Positions 1 through 9,215 are shown, counted from the stretch's first letter. The stretch: 64,000 nt of DNA from Litoribacter populi (GCF_007483685.1 NZ_VMKN01000001.1:3528471-3592470); one strand, 5' to 3'. Notes: generated by a model not told the origin, from the letters alone. Translations and numbers: made by a program.

Positions 1-11
1 GCATACTAGAA

Positions 12-44
12 AAAGAAAGCTCCGAATAAATCGGAGCTTTCTTT
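12..44. terminator. Bidirectional Rho-independent terminator
   Basis: A perfect 14-bp stem (12-25 paired with 31-44) closes a 5-nt loop, and the arms begin and end in A and T runs, so it can work in both directions. It lies 34 nt beyond the stop of the five-gene minus-strand operon and probably ends that transcript. Confidence 0.85.
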
Positions 45-77
45 ACATATTTTTCATCCGACATCAAACAACCTTTT

Positions 78-518
78 TCATTTAGAAATCAACTGCGCAT
101 CTTTAAGAATATACATCAATTTTTCGGGATCTTTTTCATTGAGTACAAGTGTACCCTTGACCTGTACCCGTTTTGACGTGTATTTAATGGGGTCCTTGAG
201 CATTACTTCCATGACAGTCTCCGGTCCGCCAGCTCCGCAAAAGAAGCATTCCGCCAAAGGTAGTGATGAAAGAATAATATGCTCCGGCTTAAACATCCCC
301 TCAAAAGGAATAATGTAGCCATCAGCAGTCACTTCGGTGCCTTCCAAGCTTTTAATTTTATCACTGAAATCAGGAACATATAGCTCACCGAAATCATCTT
401 CACCTATCTTATAGCTAACATTAGAAAGGTCTTTCCACACGTTCACTTCCTGGGCAAAGGCAACCTGCACCGCTGCAACTGCAATTAATGTCAACAAGAA
501 TCTTTTCACTAAAATCAT
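78..518 (-). CDS. Secreted DUF3299-like protein
   Basis: The 146-residue product has a Sec signal peptide (about residues 1-22, ending in VAFAQ) and a mature domain of about 120 residues that resembles the DUF3299 family. A CFFCGAGGPE segment near residue 92 holds two cysteines spaced C-x2-C that could bind metal or form a disulfide. It is the last gene of a minus-strand operon, 16 nt after the ABC permease. From memory, DUF3299 genes in Gammaproteobacteria lie beside similar ABC transporter genes in zinc-linked clusters, so a periplasmic metal-related accessory role is plausible but inferred. No enzymatic motif is visible. The ATG at 518 puts the basic residues and hydrophobic core of the signal peptide in the right order. 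Confidence 0.7.
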   Translation of the reverse strand: MILVKRFLLTLIAVAAVQVAFAQEVNVWKDLSNVSYKIGEDDFGELYVPDFSDKIKSLEGTEVTADGYIIPFEGMFKPEHIILSSLPLAECFFCGAGGPETVMEVMLKDPIKYTSKRVQVKGTLVLNEKDPEKLMYILKDAQLISK

Positions 519-534
519 TTTTTTATAATTAATG

Positions 535-1758
535 CTATTTCGTCAATTGTGTTGCAATACCTGTCCTATAGGCATTCCATGCAGGAATTATTGAGGCCAC
601 TATCCCCACGCCCACAGCATAGGCCCAAATATACAACTCTTCTTCAATAAAGGTCCAAGCTGAAATCCCCGCTATTGCCCCTTGTTCGTTGAGACTAACG
701 AGTACGTGGACAAAAAAGTGCCCGAGCAATACTCCCACACATGCACTGATGAACGTCAATATAATTCCTTCCAGCACAATATGGAAAAACAACTGCCCTC
801 GGGAAGCACCTAATGTCCGCATCACTGCTAAGTCGTATTTCCGCTCCTTCATGGAATTATAAAGCGCTATGAAGATACTCAAACCAGCTATGATAATGAT
901 GGCAATTGCCAATCCCTGCACCATCGTCACCCCCACTCCAAGCAATTCAAATAGTCGATTAAGCTCAAAAGCCGGGGAGGCTGCATGCATATTTGTCCTG
1001 CTATTAATGAATCTTGGCAATTGGATTGCTGCCATGGGGTTTCTATATTGAATCAACATGGTTGTAATTTCCAATCCCTCATCATCGGTTTCAGGCAATC
1101 CACTTGTAATCACATCTGCCTCCATAGAAGCATGGTCATGGTCCTCGGCATGAGAATACCACACCGACTCCAGACTGGTCAAAACCAAATTATCTAACAC
1201 ATTTCCACTTTCCTCCAGAATCCCTACAACTACATAATCATGCTCATCATGGTCATGACTGGCAGTAGCAATCCCGTGTGAACCGGCAAACTCACTTCCT
1301 AATTTCAAATTCAGCTTCTTCGCTACCTCATGGCCTAACACCACCTCAAAAGGTTTAGTCCATAAACTGCCTTCGGAAAGCTCTGCTTTATAAAGGTCTA
1401 GATAATCATGATTGGTACCTACAATCCGAAATCCTTCATAATTATCCCCTAGCCCCATTGGAATAGCTGCTTTGACTAACCTATTTCTAGTCAAACCTCG
1501 GGCATCTTTTAAAGAAATATTTCCGGTCGGAAAGTCAATATGATACACACTTGAAAGTACAAGTTGCAAAGGACTACCTTTCGCTCCCACAACTAAGTCC
1601 ACACCTTCCGCACCACGAGTCATCTTTGACTCAAACTGATTTTGCATCAGCAATAATACTGTGATTACCGATAGCCCAAGGGCAAGCAATAAAATGTTGA
1701 GGGTGGTATTTAGAGGTTTGAAAATGAGATATTTCCAGCTAAGCTTAAAGATATTCAT
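535..1758 (-). CDS. MacB/FtsX-like ABC transporter permease with His-rich loops
   Basis: This 407-residue permease has one N-terminal membrane helix (about residues 15-35), a long periplasmic MacB-type core (about 40-265) and three C-terminal helices of the FtsX domain, with the RTLGASRGQ motif near 317. Family members are mechanotransmission transporters or lipoprotein releasers that dimerise with a MacB/LolD-type ATPase. Unusual are two periplasmic His/Asp clusters, SHDHDEHDY (1234-1260) and HAEDHDHASMEAD (1114-1156), which look like metal-binding loops. The start overlaps the stop of the ATPase gene by 4 bp, so the two are almost certainly co-translated partners. The substrate is unknown; the His clusters and the DUF3299-like neighbour suggest a divalent metal or a metal-dependent client. 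Confidence 0.85.
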   Translation of the reverse strand: MNIFKLSWKYLIFKPLNTTLNILLLALGLSVITVLLLMQNQFESKMTRGAEGVDLVVGAKGSPLQLVLSSVYHIDFPTGNISLKDARGLTRNRLVKAAIPMGLGDNYEGFRIVGTNHDYLDLYKAELSEGSLWTKPFEVVLGHEVAKKLNLKLGSEFAGSHGIATASHDHDEHDYVVVGILEESGNVLDNLVLTSLESVWYSHAEDHDHASMEADVITSGLPETDDEGLEITTMLIQYRNPMAAIQLPRFINSRTNMHAASPAFELNRLFELLGVGVTMVQGLAIAIIIIAGLSIFIALYNSMKERKYDLAVMRTLGASRGQLFFHIVLEGIILTFISACVGVLLGHFFVHVLVSLNEQGAIAGISAWTFIEEELYIWAYAVGVGIVASIIPAWNAYRTGIATQLTK

Positions 1759-2384
1759 TGCTTTCCTACCGTAATCTGATTTTTAAAATGATTTTTGACT
1801 CTTTGGTCATGGGTAACCACGACGAGAATCGCGTTTAGTTTTTGAGCTTGGCCTTTAAGAAGTTGAATTACCCTCTCGGCATTGACATCATCAAGAGAAG
1901 CGGTAGGTTCATCGGCAAGGATAACCTGGGGCTGATTGACTAGGGCCCTTGCGATAGATACCCGTTGGGCTTCCCCTTCACTCAACTGGCTTATTTTGGA
2001 GTTTTTCTTATCAAGAATATTCAAATCCTCCAATATCCCATCAATGTTGTATGGCTTTGCACCCGCAAGATAATTGGCTAATTCAAGATTTTCCTTGACA
2101 GTGAGGGGCGCCAAAATATGGGGTTTCTGAAAAATCATCCCAATATTTTTGCCCCTAAATTTATCCAGTTCAGCCCCTTTCAACTTATAAAGCTCAGTAC
2201 TCCCCAGTCTTACATCTCCACTATGAGGCTCTAGCAAACCACCTATAATATTTAATAAAGTTGTTTTCCCACTTCCAGAATGTCCAAGAATCAATAGGTT
2301 CTCCCCTTTCGCTAAATTTACATCTGGGATTTGAAAGGAGTTCTGGGAGTTATATTGAAAGCGAATATTTCTTGTATGCAGCAT
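1755..2384 (-). CDS. ABC transporter ATP-binding protein (MacB/LolD type)
   Basis: The 209-residue nucleotide-binding domain carries a Walker A motif (GHSGSGKTT, about residues 34-42), Q-loop (FQKPHI), signature LSEGEAQR, Walker B (VILADEPTASLD) and H-loop (VVTHDQ). It matches the LolD/MacB/FtsE branch, whose members power permeases of the kind encoded next to it. The stop overlaps the permease start by 4 bp and the start lies 1 nt after the stop of the upstream kinase gene, so translational coupling runs through the operon. All catalytic motifs are intact. The transported or released substrate cannot be told from the ATPase. Confidence 0.92.
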   Translation of the reverse strand: MLHTRNIRFQYNSQNSFQIPDVNLAKGENLLILGHSGSGKTTLLNIIGGLLEPHSGDVRLGSTELYKLKGAELDKFRGKNIGMIFQKPHILAPLTVKENLELANYLAGAKPYNIDGILEDLNILDKKNSKISQLSEGEAQRVSIARALVNQPQVILADEPTASLDDVNAERVIQLLKGQAQKLNAILVVVTHDQRVKNHFKNQITVGKQ

Positions 2385-2385
2385 A

Positions 2386-3564
2386 TTACTTTTCCAATGG
2401 AATTCTTACAAAAAATGTGGTGCCTTTTTTGACTTCACTTTCAAAGGTAACTTCTCCTTTGAGCACATCCACACTTTTTTTGACAATTGATAACCCCAAC
2501 CCGGACCCTTCAATAATTCCCACGTTTCCTGCTCTAAAGAATCGGTCAAAAAGTTGGGCCTGTTCTTTTGCAGGGATTCCTATACCTGCATCTTTGATGC
2601 TGGCATGTAAAATATTTTCATCCATCCAAACATTGAATTTCACTTCTCCATTATCCTTGGAATACTTGGCAGCATTACTTAGCAGGTTTTCAAAGATTTG
2701 GTATAACAAATCTTGATCACAATAGATGGTTTTAGGCAGCTTTTCTATTTTGGCTGCGATGGTGACCTTATTTTCAACCCCGGCTTGCACCACATCAATC
2801 ACTTCATTGAAGAATGCAGATGTGTAAAGTTTCCCCGGCTTGTAAGCGATTTTATTTTCATCAGCTTTGCCAAAAAATAACACGTTTGTTAAAAGATTAT
2901 TTAGGTTTCTTACTGATGCTTCTATTTTGTCAGCATGCTTGACCATCTTGGCCTTAAAAGGATGGTCCTTTTGGGCATATTTTTGCAACAACTGGGCTGA
3001 GCTCAAGATGGATGTCAAAGGAGTTTTGAACCCATGGGAAACATTCAATACAATTCTAGATTTTAACTCATTAATCTCCCTTTCCTTTTCTAGAGACCTT
3101 TGTAATTCTTTATTGGCTTCATTCAACTCGGCAGTTCGTATTTTCACCTTTTCTTCCAAGAGTTCATTCAGCTTTTGAAGTTCCTTTTCTTTCCGGTCCT
3201 TAAATATGGCAAGTTCAATCACCATGTTTAATTCTCTTATGTTAAAAGGCTTAATCACATAGGCACTTGGGTTAGTACCTACCACTTTTTGCAAGGTTTC
3301 CTCATCGGAACTGGCAGTTAGATACACCACGGGAATGGCGTATTTCTCATTGATAATCTCAGTGGTTCTGATTCCATCAAGTTCCCCGGCAAGGTTGATG
3401 TCCATCATGACCATGTCGGCGGTGTTTTCCTCCAAGATCTCCAAAGCCTCCTCTCCGGAATCTGCGATGGCTAGAATTTTATGGTTATTTTTTTCCAGTG
3501 CCTTTTTGAGCAACAATGCGGAGACGGTATCGTCCTCAGTTATTAGAATATTCAAAGGATTCAT
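2386..3564 (-). CDS. Receiver-first histidine kinase (REC-HisKA-HATPase)
   Basis: Residues 1-122 form a receiver domain with the acidic pair E10/D11-D12, phospho-acceptor Asp55, Thr83 and Lys105. A coiled coil (about 123-170) leads into a HisKA domain with His177 in the motif SHGFKTP, where the usual Glu after His is Gly, and then an ATPase domain with N box (NLLSNAAKYS), G1 (KDAGIGIP) and G2 (GSGLGLSI). There is no signal peptide, membrane helix or DNA-binding domain, so it is a cytoplasmic relay protein. It starts 9 nt after the propeller sensor kinase stop, which suggests it receives phosphate from that kinase and passes it on through its own His. The missing Glu may lower phosphatase or kinase activity (inference). 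Confidence 0.88.
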   Translation of the reverse strand: MNPLNILITEDDTVSALLLKKALEKNNHKILAIADSGEEALEILEENTADMVMMDINLAGELDGIRTTEIINEKYAIPVVYLTASSDEETLQKVVGTNPSAYVIKPFNIRELNMVIELAIFKDRKEKELQKLNELLEEKVKIRTAELNEANKELQRSLEKEREINELKSRIVLNVSHGFKTPLTSILSSAQLLQKYAQKDHPFKAKMVKHADKIEASVRNLNNLLTNVLFFGKADENKIAYKPGKLYTSAFFNEVIDVVQAGVENKVTIAAKIEKLPKTIYCDQDLLYQIFENLLSNAAKYSKDNGEVKFNVWMDENILHASIKDAGIGIPAKEQAQLFDRFFRAGNVGIIEGSGLGLSIVKKSVDVLKGEVTFESEVKKGTTFFVRIPLEK

Positions 3565-3573
3565 TATTAAATT

Positions 3574-6500
3574 TTAGGAAAATTTATCGGATGAGTTCTC
3601 AACGACGACATCTGCCTCCAAAGGCAGCACCACCGTCACCATAGTCCCAATCCCCTGGGTACTCTTCAGTAAGATATGTCCTTTTAACAAATCAACCAAG
3701 CTTTTGGTAATCGAAAGCCCAAGTCCAGTCCCCTCAAATTTACGTGCATATCCCCCACTTTCTTGCTGAAACGGTTGAAAAACTTTTAATAAAAATTCCT
3801 CACTCATCCCGATACCTTGGTCTTGAACCCTTATAAACAGAGCATTTTCGATATTTTTCACCTTAATCTGGATTAAACCAGTTTCGGAATATTTAATAGC
3901 ATTACCCACTAGATGATTAATTATCAACTCTATGGAGTCTCTATCTATAGGTGCAATAAATGACTTAGTTTCAAATTTGGCAGTAAGCAGCAATCCTTTT
4001 TTCATGGCCAAAGCCTTATGTGGCATCAAAGTTTTGGAAATGAAATCATTTACATTTGTTTCCTTGAAGTGAATCTCCCGCTTATTTGCCTCAATTTTGG
4101 ACATGTCGAGGATACTGTTGATTGTCTTGAGCAGACGTTCCCCGCTTTCCAGGATAATCTCCAGTTGAGAAAGTAACTCTGGATTATTTCTGTGGGTATA
4201 AATCATATTCTCAGTGCTTCCTAAAATACCATTCAAAGGCGTCCGAATTTCATGGCTCATATTGGATAGGAATCTGGACTTTAGACGGTTGGTCTCCTCT
4301 GCCCTATCCTTGGCGTGCTGCAACGCCAGTTCGTTGTTCTTCTTTTCAGTAATGTCCCTAAACACATTCAAAATCATTGGTTTTTGTTTGTGCTTGATGT
4401 CCAAAAGGGTAGAAAAAAGCTCTATAGTCCTGCTTCCACCGACAAACGGCACCGTCATTTCCTTCAGAAACCCATTCTCCCCGTTGGTCTGGAGATTCTT
4501 ATAGATTTCAGCCCCTTGTTTATCAAAATATGCAGGATTAGTAAACATGACCGACATGTTTTTCCCTTTCAGATTCTTCTCTCGAATTCCACACAATTTC
4601 GCCATCGCAGGATTCACAGTTACTATCTGGCCACCTGCTAAGGTCAAACATAACCCATCCCTTGAACTGGTCCATACGTTTCGGAATTGTTCCTCAGCAA
4701 TTTGGATTTCAGAAATCTTTTGGGAAATGGTTTTTCTCAAAAGCATCTCATTCCTAAACTGGTTAAGCAAAGTATTGAGAATAAAACCCAAAGCCAGGAA
4801 TAGTACCAAAACCAGAAAAATAAAAATCGGCTTGAGATAATAGGGTTCATCGATTCTAAATGGTTCTGAAACCACTGTATCAGATTCAAACTGTCCATTG
4901 AGGCTAGCTTTCAGCTCAAGCGAATATGTACCTCCAGGTAGATTATTGAAAGTAATGTGGGAGGTTTTGGGGTCCCGGATAGTCACCCAATCATCAGAAA
5001 GCCCCTTTAATCGGTAATGAACCTCCAACCCCATCTGGGGCAAAAATGAGATGGCTTCATAAAAGATTTGGACATTGTTGTAATTATATGGTATACTTTG
5101 AAAATCTATATCTTCACCTTCGGCTGCCAAAACTACGGTTCTTCCTAATGTAACCTTGGGGCTTTCCACCTTTTGTAATTCGTTTGGAACAATAATCGAC
5201 AGCCCGCTTTCTGTACCTACAAAAATTCTCCCATCGTAACCTTTAGTGAATGCACCTCTGTTTACCTCATCCCCAGCAAGACCACTGTTCTGGTCAAAAT
5301 TTAATATCCTACTGGAGTCAATGAAATAAACCCCTCGATCACTCCCAATCCAAAGTCCTCCTTGTCCATCTTTTAAAATCGAATAGGCAGGTCTATCAAA
5401 AGTTTGCCCGTCATGGAACCTATACATTTCGAGGTTTCCGTTGTTATATATCTTGATACCTTCATCGGTAGCTAACAGCAAGCCTTCACTGGTTTCCAAA
5501 TAATCATATCCACCTACTCTAATATAATGCTGTCTTTCAATCAGCCCTTCTTGGATTCCCTCATCCCTGCTTTGCAAGTATACAATTCTTCCATCTGAAA
5601 GCTCCCCAATTTTTCGGACATAAAATCTTTTGTCAATGATATCTTCAAATACAGAAGAGAATATATCCTCGTATTGCAACCTATTTCCTTGAAGCTTGGC
5701 TTTGAAAAGACTCGACCCCGCTAGTACGTAAAGCTCCTCATCAATTACCTTAATAAATTGAACAGGCTCTTTTGTAGGGGCCTCAAAATATGTTACCTCC
5801 CAAGTCCTAGTGTTTACTCTACCCACACCGCGTCCTCCTCCAGAGAAATAAAAATCAGAATCCAGTTTGCAAAAGTTATTCACTCTATTAACTGACCCGC
5901 CGCGAAGTTTAGGAAATGAGCTCAAAGTAATCAATTCCCCTTCTCTGTAATGTTGAACACCATTTGGGAAACCTAAAAGGTAATTCCCACTTCCAAGTCT
6001 TTGGATAGCCGTCACCTCATCATCTAAAAGTCCATGGTTCGTATTAAAATTCCGGAAAGCTAATGATGGAATCTGAGTGACCCCTCTTCTGCTTCCCAGC
6101 CAAAGTGAGCCTTCCCTGTCCAATAAAAATGAATGAATAAAGTATGTCCTGCCCTTTTCTATCGAAACCCTCAAAGGAAGATTACCCGAGGGTCTGGCAG
6201 AATTTAATCCCAACCGGAATAGCTGGGAGTTGAAGTGATAGAATGCATATCCATCCTTTAACCTTAAATCAAAATAGTCAACCCTTCCAAAAGGACGCTC
6301 ACTGAAGCCTGAGTGTAATCTGTTACTCACCTCACCTAGCGCTGCACCTTTGGCAAGCACATTTTCCCCTAAGTAATAATATTCTCCAGTCTCTTCATTT
6401 AAGTTTACTTTATATATAGGACCTTCCAGTACTTCACTATAATTTGGATTAACTTCCTGAATTCCCCCATCATAATCCAATACAACTTCTTGGAAATACA

Positions 6501-7050
6501 ATTTGCATACTCCCTCCTCACAGAAAACCGAAAGAAAATCCCCATACTCTTCGTAATCCACATTTTCAACAGTCCAATTTAGTGATTCCAAATCCAGAAC
6601 AGCTATTATTCCACGTTCCATAAAAAACAACTTTTCACCTTGAGACGTTTTTGAGGTTTGGATTTTGCTGTACTCCCTATATCTTCCACTGTTTAGGACT
6701 TCTTCAGGTAAGGGGATACGCGTCCAAGAATCCTCCTCATATCTCCACAATTCTGAAGGGGAAGTGGATTTGTGAATAAAAATGGTATTTTCCGAGGTCT
6801 GGAACAGATCTACTCGACGATTTAACTTTTGATGAATGGAATCTGGAAGGTAATGAGTTACCAATCCATTAGTATAAAAAACACCCCTATCGGTGGCAAA
6901 CCACACTTTCCCCCGTTCATCTTGGATAATATTAAATACTCTATTCGTAGGTAAATCCAAGCCTTTTATCTTTCTATTTTCTTGAAAGGACTGAGAAAAA
7001 CCTACAAAAGCAAGCAAACATAAAACAAAAGAAAGGAAAAGCTTACGCAT
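3574..7050 (-). CDS. Reg_prop/Y_Y_Y sensor histidine kinase with PAS domain
   Basis: This 1158-residue membrane sensor has a signal peptide (residues 1-19), a long periplasmic region of two-component-regulator propeller repeats (motifs such as GKVWFATDRGVF, GSLWLGSRRGV and GGLWIGSDRGVYF, spread over about 40-640), a Y_Y_Y domain (about 665-735), one membrane helix near 741-765, a PAS domain (about 785-905), HisKA with His933 (SHEIRTP) and an intact HATPase domain (N box NHLVGNAIKYS, G2 GTGLGLSI). The layout resembles the hybrid two-component systems used by Bacteroidota for glycan sensing, but the receiver and AraC domains are absent. The next gene supplies a receiver. No Sus genes are nearby, so a carbohydrate ligand is not implied. 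Confidence 0.92.
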   Translation of the reverse strand: MRKLFLSFVLCLLAFVGFSQSFQENRKIKGLDLPTNRVFNIIQDERGKVWFATDRGVFYTNGLVTHYLPDSIHQKLNRRVDLFQTSENTIFIHKSTSPSELWRYEEDSWTRIPLPEEVLNSGRYREYSKIQTSKTSQGEKLFFMERGIIAVLDLESLNWTVENVDYEEYGDFLSVFCEEGVCKLYFQEVVLDYDGGIQEVNPNYSEVLEGPIYKVNLNEETGEYYYLGENVLAKGAALGEVSNRLHSGFSERPFGRVDYFDLRLKDGYAFYHFNSQLFRLGLNSARPSGNLPLRVSIEKGRTYFIHSFLLDREGSLWLGSRRGVTQIPSLAFRNFNTNHGLLDDEVTAIQRLGSGNYLLGFPNGVQHYREGELITLSSFPKLRGGSVNRVNNFCKLDSDFYFSGGGRGVGRVNTRTWEVTYFEAPTKEPVQFIKVIDEELYVLAGSSLFKAKLQGNRLQYEDIFSSVFEDIIDKRFYVRKIGELSDGRIVYLQSRDEGIQEGLIERQHYIRVGGYDYLETSEGLLLATDEGIKIYNNGNLEMYRFHDGQTFDRPAYSILKDGQGGLWIGSDRGVYFIDSSRILNFDQNSGLAGDEVNRGAFTKGYDGRIFVGTESGLSIIVPNELQKVESPKVTLGRTVVLAAEGEDIDFQSIPYNYNNVQIFYEAISFLPQMGLEVHYRLKGLSDDWVTIRDPKTSHITFNNLPGGTYSLELKASLNGQFESDTVVSEPFRIDEPYYLKPIFIFLVLVLFLALGFILNTLLNQFRNEMLLRKTISQKISEIQIAEEQFRNVWTSSRDGLCLTLAGGQIVTVNPAMAKLCGIREKNLKGKNMSVMFTNPAYFDKQGAEIYKNLQTNGENGFLKEMTVPFVGGSRTIELFSTLLDIKHKQKPMILNVFRDITEKKNNELALQHAKDRAEETNRLKSRFLSNMSHEIRTPLNGILGSTENMIYTHRNNPELLSQLEIILESGERLLKTINSILDMSKIEANKREIHFKETNVNDFISKTLMPHKALAMKKGLLLTAKFETKSFIAPIDRDSIELIINHLVGNAIKYSETGLIQIKVKNIENALFIRVQDQGIGMSEEFLLKVFQPFQQESGGYARKFEGTGLGLSITKSLVDLLKGHILLKSTQGIGTMVTVVLPLEADVVVENSSDKFS

Positions 7051-7123
7051 ATAATTGTAGTATTCTACTAATTTATAAAAAACAATGATTAGAATAAATT
7101 AAATTGAGAATGTTTGATAATTC

Positions 7124-7154
7124 TTTTGTGAAAGGTCTTATTGTCTTATTTTTG
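7124..7154 (+). promoter_or_regulatory. sucD promoter (TTTTG-N18-TATTTTTG)
   Basis: A TTTTG at 7124-7128 and a TATTTTTG -7 box at 7147-7154 are separated by 18 nt, matching the Bacteroidota housekeeping promoter. Transcription would begin near 7160, leaving a short leader before the ATG at 7178. Confidence 0.75.
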
Positions 7155-7177
7155 TATCAAACTTTAAAAATCGCGAC

Positions 7178-8062
7178 ATGAGTGTTTTAGTAAATAAGAA
7201 TTCAAAAGTAATTGTGCAAGGGTTTACCGGCTCTGAAGGGTCATTCCATGCCCAGCAGATGATTGATTACGGCACCAATGTAGTGGGCGGCGTGACTCCA
7301 GGTAAAGGAGGCAGCACCCATTTGGAAAGACCAGTTTTCAATTCTGTAGAGGAAGCTGTACAAAACACTGGAGCAGACACCTCCATTATTTTTGTTCCCC
7401 CTGCATTTGCAGCAGACGCCATCATGGAAGCAGCTGATGCAGGTATTAAAGTAATCATTGCCATTACCGAAGGAATTCCTGTTAAGGACATGATGAAAGC
7501 AAAGCCTTACATACAGCAAAGAGGAGCAACACTTATCGGGCCAAACTGTCCAGGTGTGATTACTCCAGGTGAGGCAAAAGTAGGTATCATGCCAGGCTTT
7601 GTCTTCAAGCAAGGACGTATAGGGATTGTCTCCAAATCAGGAACTTTGACTTACGAAGCTGCTGACCAAGTAGCAAAAGCTGGTATGGGCGTTTCTACTG
7701 CCATCGGAATCGGCGGAGACCCTATCATCGGTACTTCTACAAAAGAGGCAGTTCAATTACTTATGAACGACCCTGAAACTGAGGCAATCGTAATGATCGG
7801 TGAAATCGGCGGTAACTATGAAGCCGAAGCCGCAAAGTGGATTAGAGAAAATGGTAACCAAAAACCAGTTGTTGGATTCATCGCAGGCCAGACAGCACCT
7901 CCAGGCCGTAGAATGGGCCATGCCGGTGCCATCATCGGTGGGGCTGACGATACAGCTGAAGCTAAAATGAGAATCATGAGAGAAAACGGCATCCACGTAG
8001 CCGACTCTCCTGCAGAAATAGGTGCCGTAATGGCCAAAGCTTTGGGTGTAGAAGCTCAATAA
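7178..8062 (+). CDS. sucD: Succinate-CoA ligase subunit alpha
   Basis: The 294-residue protein is full length for SucD. It has the N-terminal CoA-binding Rossmann fold ([10 protein letters not shown] near residue 15), the conserved IGPNCPG segment, and the ligase domain with the phospho-histidine His248 in GHAGAI. It forms the active site with SucB/SucC and interconverts succinyl-CoA and succinate with ATP or GTP synthesis in the TCA cycle. The beta-subunit gene is not in the window, so sucC is encoded elsewhere. The gene has its own promoter and terminator and so is a single-gene transcript. Confidence 0.98.
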   Translation: MSVLVNKNSKVIVQGFTGSEGSFHAQQMIDYGTNVVGGVTPGKGGSTHLERPVFNSVEEAVQNTGADTSIIFVPPAFAADAIMEAADAGIKVIIAITEGIPVKDMMKAKPYIQQRGATLIGPNCPGVITPGEAKVGIMPGFVFKQGRIGIVSKSGTLTYEAADQVAKAGMGVSTAIGIGGDPIIGTSTKEAVQLLMNDPETEAIVMIGEIGGNYEAEAAKWIRENGNQKPVVGFIAGQTAPPGRRMGHAGAIIGGADDTAEAKMRIMRENGIHVADSPAEIGAVMAKALGVEAQ

Positions 8063-8085
8063 GAGTTATCATCAAAGTTATAGTA

Positions 8086-8111
8086 AAAGGGGAGCCAAAC
8101 AGTTCCCCTTT
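8086..8111 (+). terminator. sucD terminator
   Basis: An 8-bp stem (8086-8093 with 8104-8111), four of its pairs GC, encloses a 10-nt loop and is followed by a T-rich stretch, 23 nt after the sucD stop. Confidence 0.75.
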
Positions 8112-8171
8112 ATTTATGTTCCTAAGGCAAGTGTAATTATAACTTTAACCACACAAAAAAACCACCGGAAC

Positions 8172-8984
8172 ATGATAGATCAAAACCTACTTCTAAGAAA
8201 CCAAACAGCTATAGTAACTGGAGGCAGCTCAGGCATTGGGCAAGGGATTGCCATTGCGCTTGGTGCAGCTGGAGCTAATGTCGTCATTAATTTTCATGGC
8301 GATGAAGACGGGGCAAAGGAAACCCAAAAAGCCGTTGTTGAAAAGGGCAGTAAAGCAATTATCATCAAAGGTGACGTGGGCAAGGAAGAAGACGTTCAAA
8401 GGATCTTTGAGGAAACCAAAAAAACCTTCGGAGACCTCCATATTTTGGTCAACAATGCTGGTATACAAGAAGACAAACCTTTATTGGAAATGTCATTAGA
8501 GGACTGGGAAAAAGTTATACAAACAAATCTCACCGGCGCTTTTTTATGTGCCAAACAGGCGGCAAAAGTTTTCCAAGACCAAGGAATCAAGGAGGAGGTA
8601 TCCAAAGCATGCGGCAAAATCATTTTCATCAGCTCAGTACATGACACTATCCCCTGGTCTGGCAGGGTCAATTACGCAACTGCTAAGGGTGGAATCAAGA
8701 TGATGATGAAATCCATGGCCCAGGAACTTGCCCCAAAAAAAATCCGCGTCAACAGCATTTCCCCCGGCGCCATCAAAACCCCCATCAACGAACATGAATG
8801 GAAGGATGAGGAAGGCAAGAAGAAGATGCTCAAAAAAATCCCTTACGGTAGAATCGGTGAAACGGAGGACATTTCCTCTGCTGCGGTCTGGCTAAGTTCC
8901 GACCAAGCCGACTACATCACCGGCACCAGCCTTTATGTGGATGGTGGCATGACGCTCTATCCATCTTTTCAGGAAGAGCAATAA
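8172..8984 (+). CDS. SDR family oxidoreductase, glucose 1-dehydrogenase-like
   Basis: The 270-residue protein is a classical short-chain dehydrogenase: the cofactor motif TGGSSGIGQG near residues 17-26, NNAG near 97, catalytic Ser in ISSVHD, Tyr168 and Lys172 (YATAK) and the C-terminal YITGTSLYVDGGM. The HDTIPWSGRVNYATAKGG stretch is typical of members annotated as glucose 1-dehydrogenase, which oxidise beta-D-glucose with NAD(P). Substrate assignment by annotation is weak in this family, so only NAD(P)-dependent alcohol/ketone chemistry is certain. It stands alone between sucD and an intergenic repeat. Confidence 0.9.
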   Translation: MIDQNLLLRNQTAIVTGGSSGIGQGIAIALGAAGANVVINFHGDEDGAKETQKAVVEKGSKAIIIKGDVGKEEDVQRIFEETKKTFGDLHILVNNAGIQEDKPLLEMSLEDWEKVIQTNLTGAFLCAKQAAKVFQDQGIKEEVSKACGKIIFISSVHDTIPWSGRVNYATAKGGIKMMMKSMAQELAPKKIRVNSISPGAIKTPINEHEWKDEEGKKKMLKKIPYGRIGETEDISSAAVWLSSDQADYITGTSLYVDGGMTLYPSFQEEQ

Positions 8985-9005
8985 ATAAAATCCTGAATTT
9001 GCTTA

Positions 9006-9130
9006 CATGACAGAGTAGCACCGAGTTTTCACTGAGGATTACGGTGGCATTAATGTGGGAAGCCTATTAACTTCTGCATTGAAGCTTCGTGAAACTCAGT
9101 GCTAAAACTCTGAGAAGCTCTGTGCCCATT
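9006..9130. repeat. Dispersed intergenic repeat, family A
   Basis: The region 9006-9130 contains cagagtagcaccgagttt and, about 80 nt on, gtgaaactcagtg and ctctgtgccc. The same words recur at 38705-38785, 45980-46035, 46140-46195, 60727-60815 and 62125-62210 in either orientation. This copy lies just after the SDR stop. No coding potential is seen. Confidence 0.7.
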
Positions 9131-9162
9131 TTAATCTTAATTTTATTTAAGCCCTCTGCACC

Positions 9163-9196
9163 TTTGCTGTTTATTTCCAAAGGCTTACTATCTTTG
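9163..9196 (+). promoter_or_regulatory. Promoter of ABC-F gene (TTTG / TATCTTTG)
   Basis: TATCTTTG at 9189-9196 fits the -7 consensus; a TTTG at 9163-9166 lies 22 nt upstream, slightly wider than usual. The leader to the ATG at 9216 would be short. Confidence 0.6.
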
Positions 9197-9215
9197 CGCC
9201 TTCAAATTCAAAGAT

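Noticed and set aside
3574-7050. A hybrid two-component polysaccharide-utilisation regulator (HTCS).
   Set aside because: The receiver and AraC domains needed for an HTCS are missing and no SusC/SusD genes are near.
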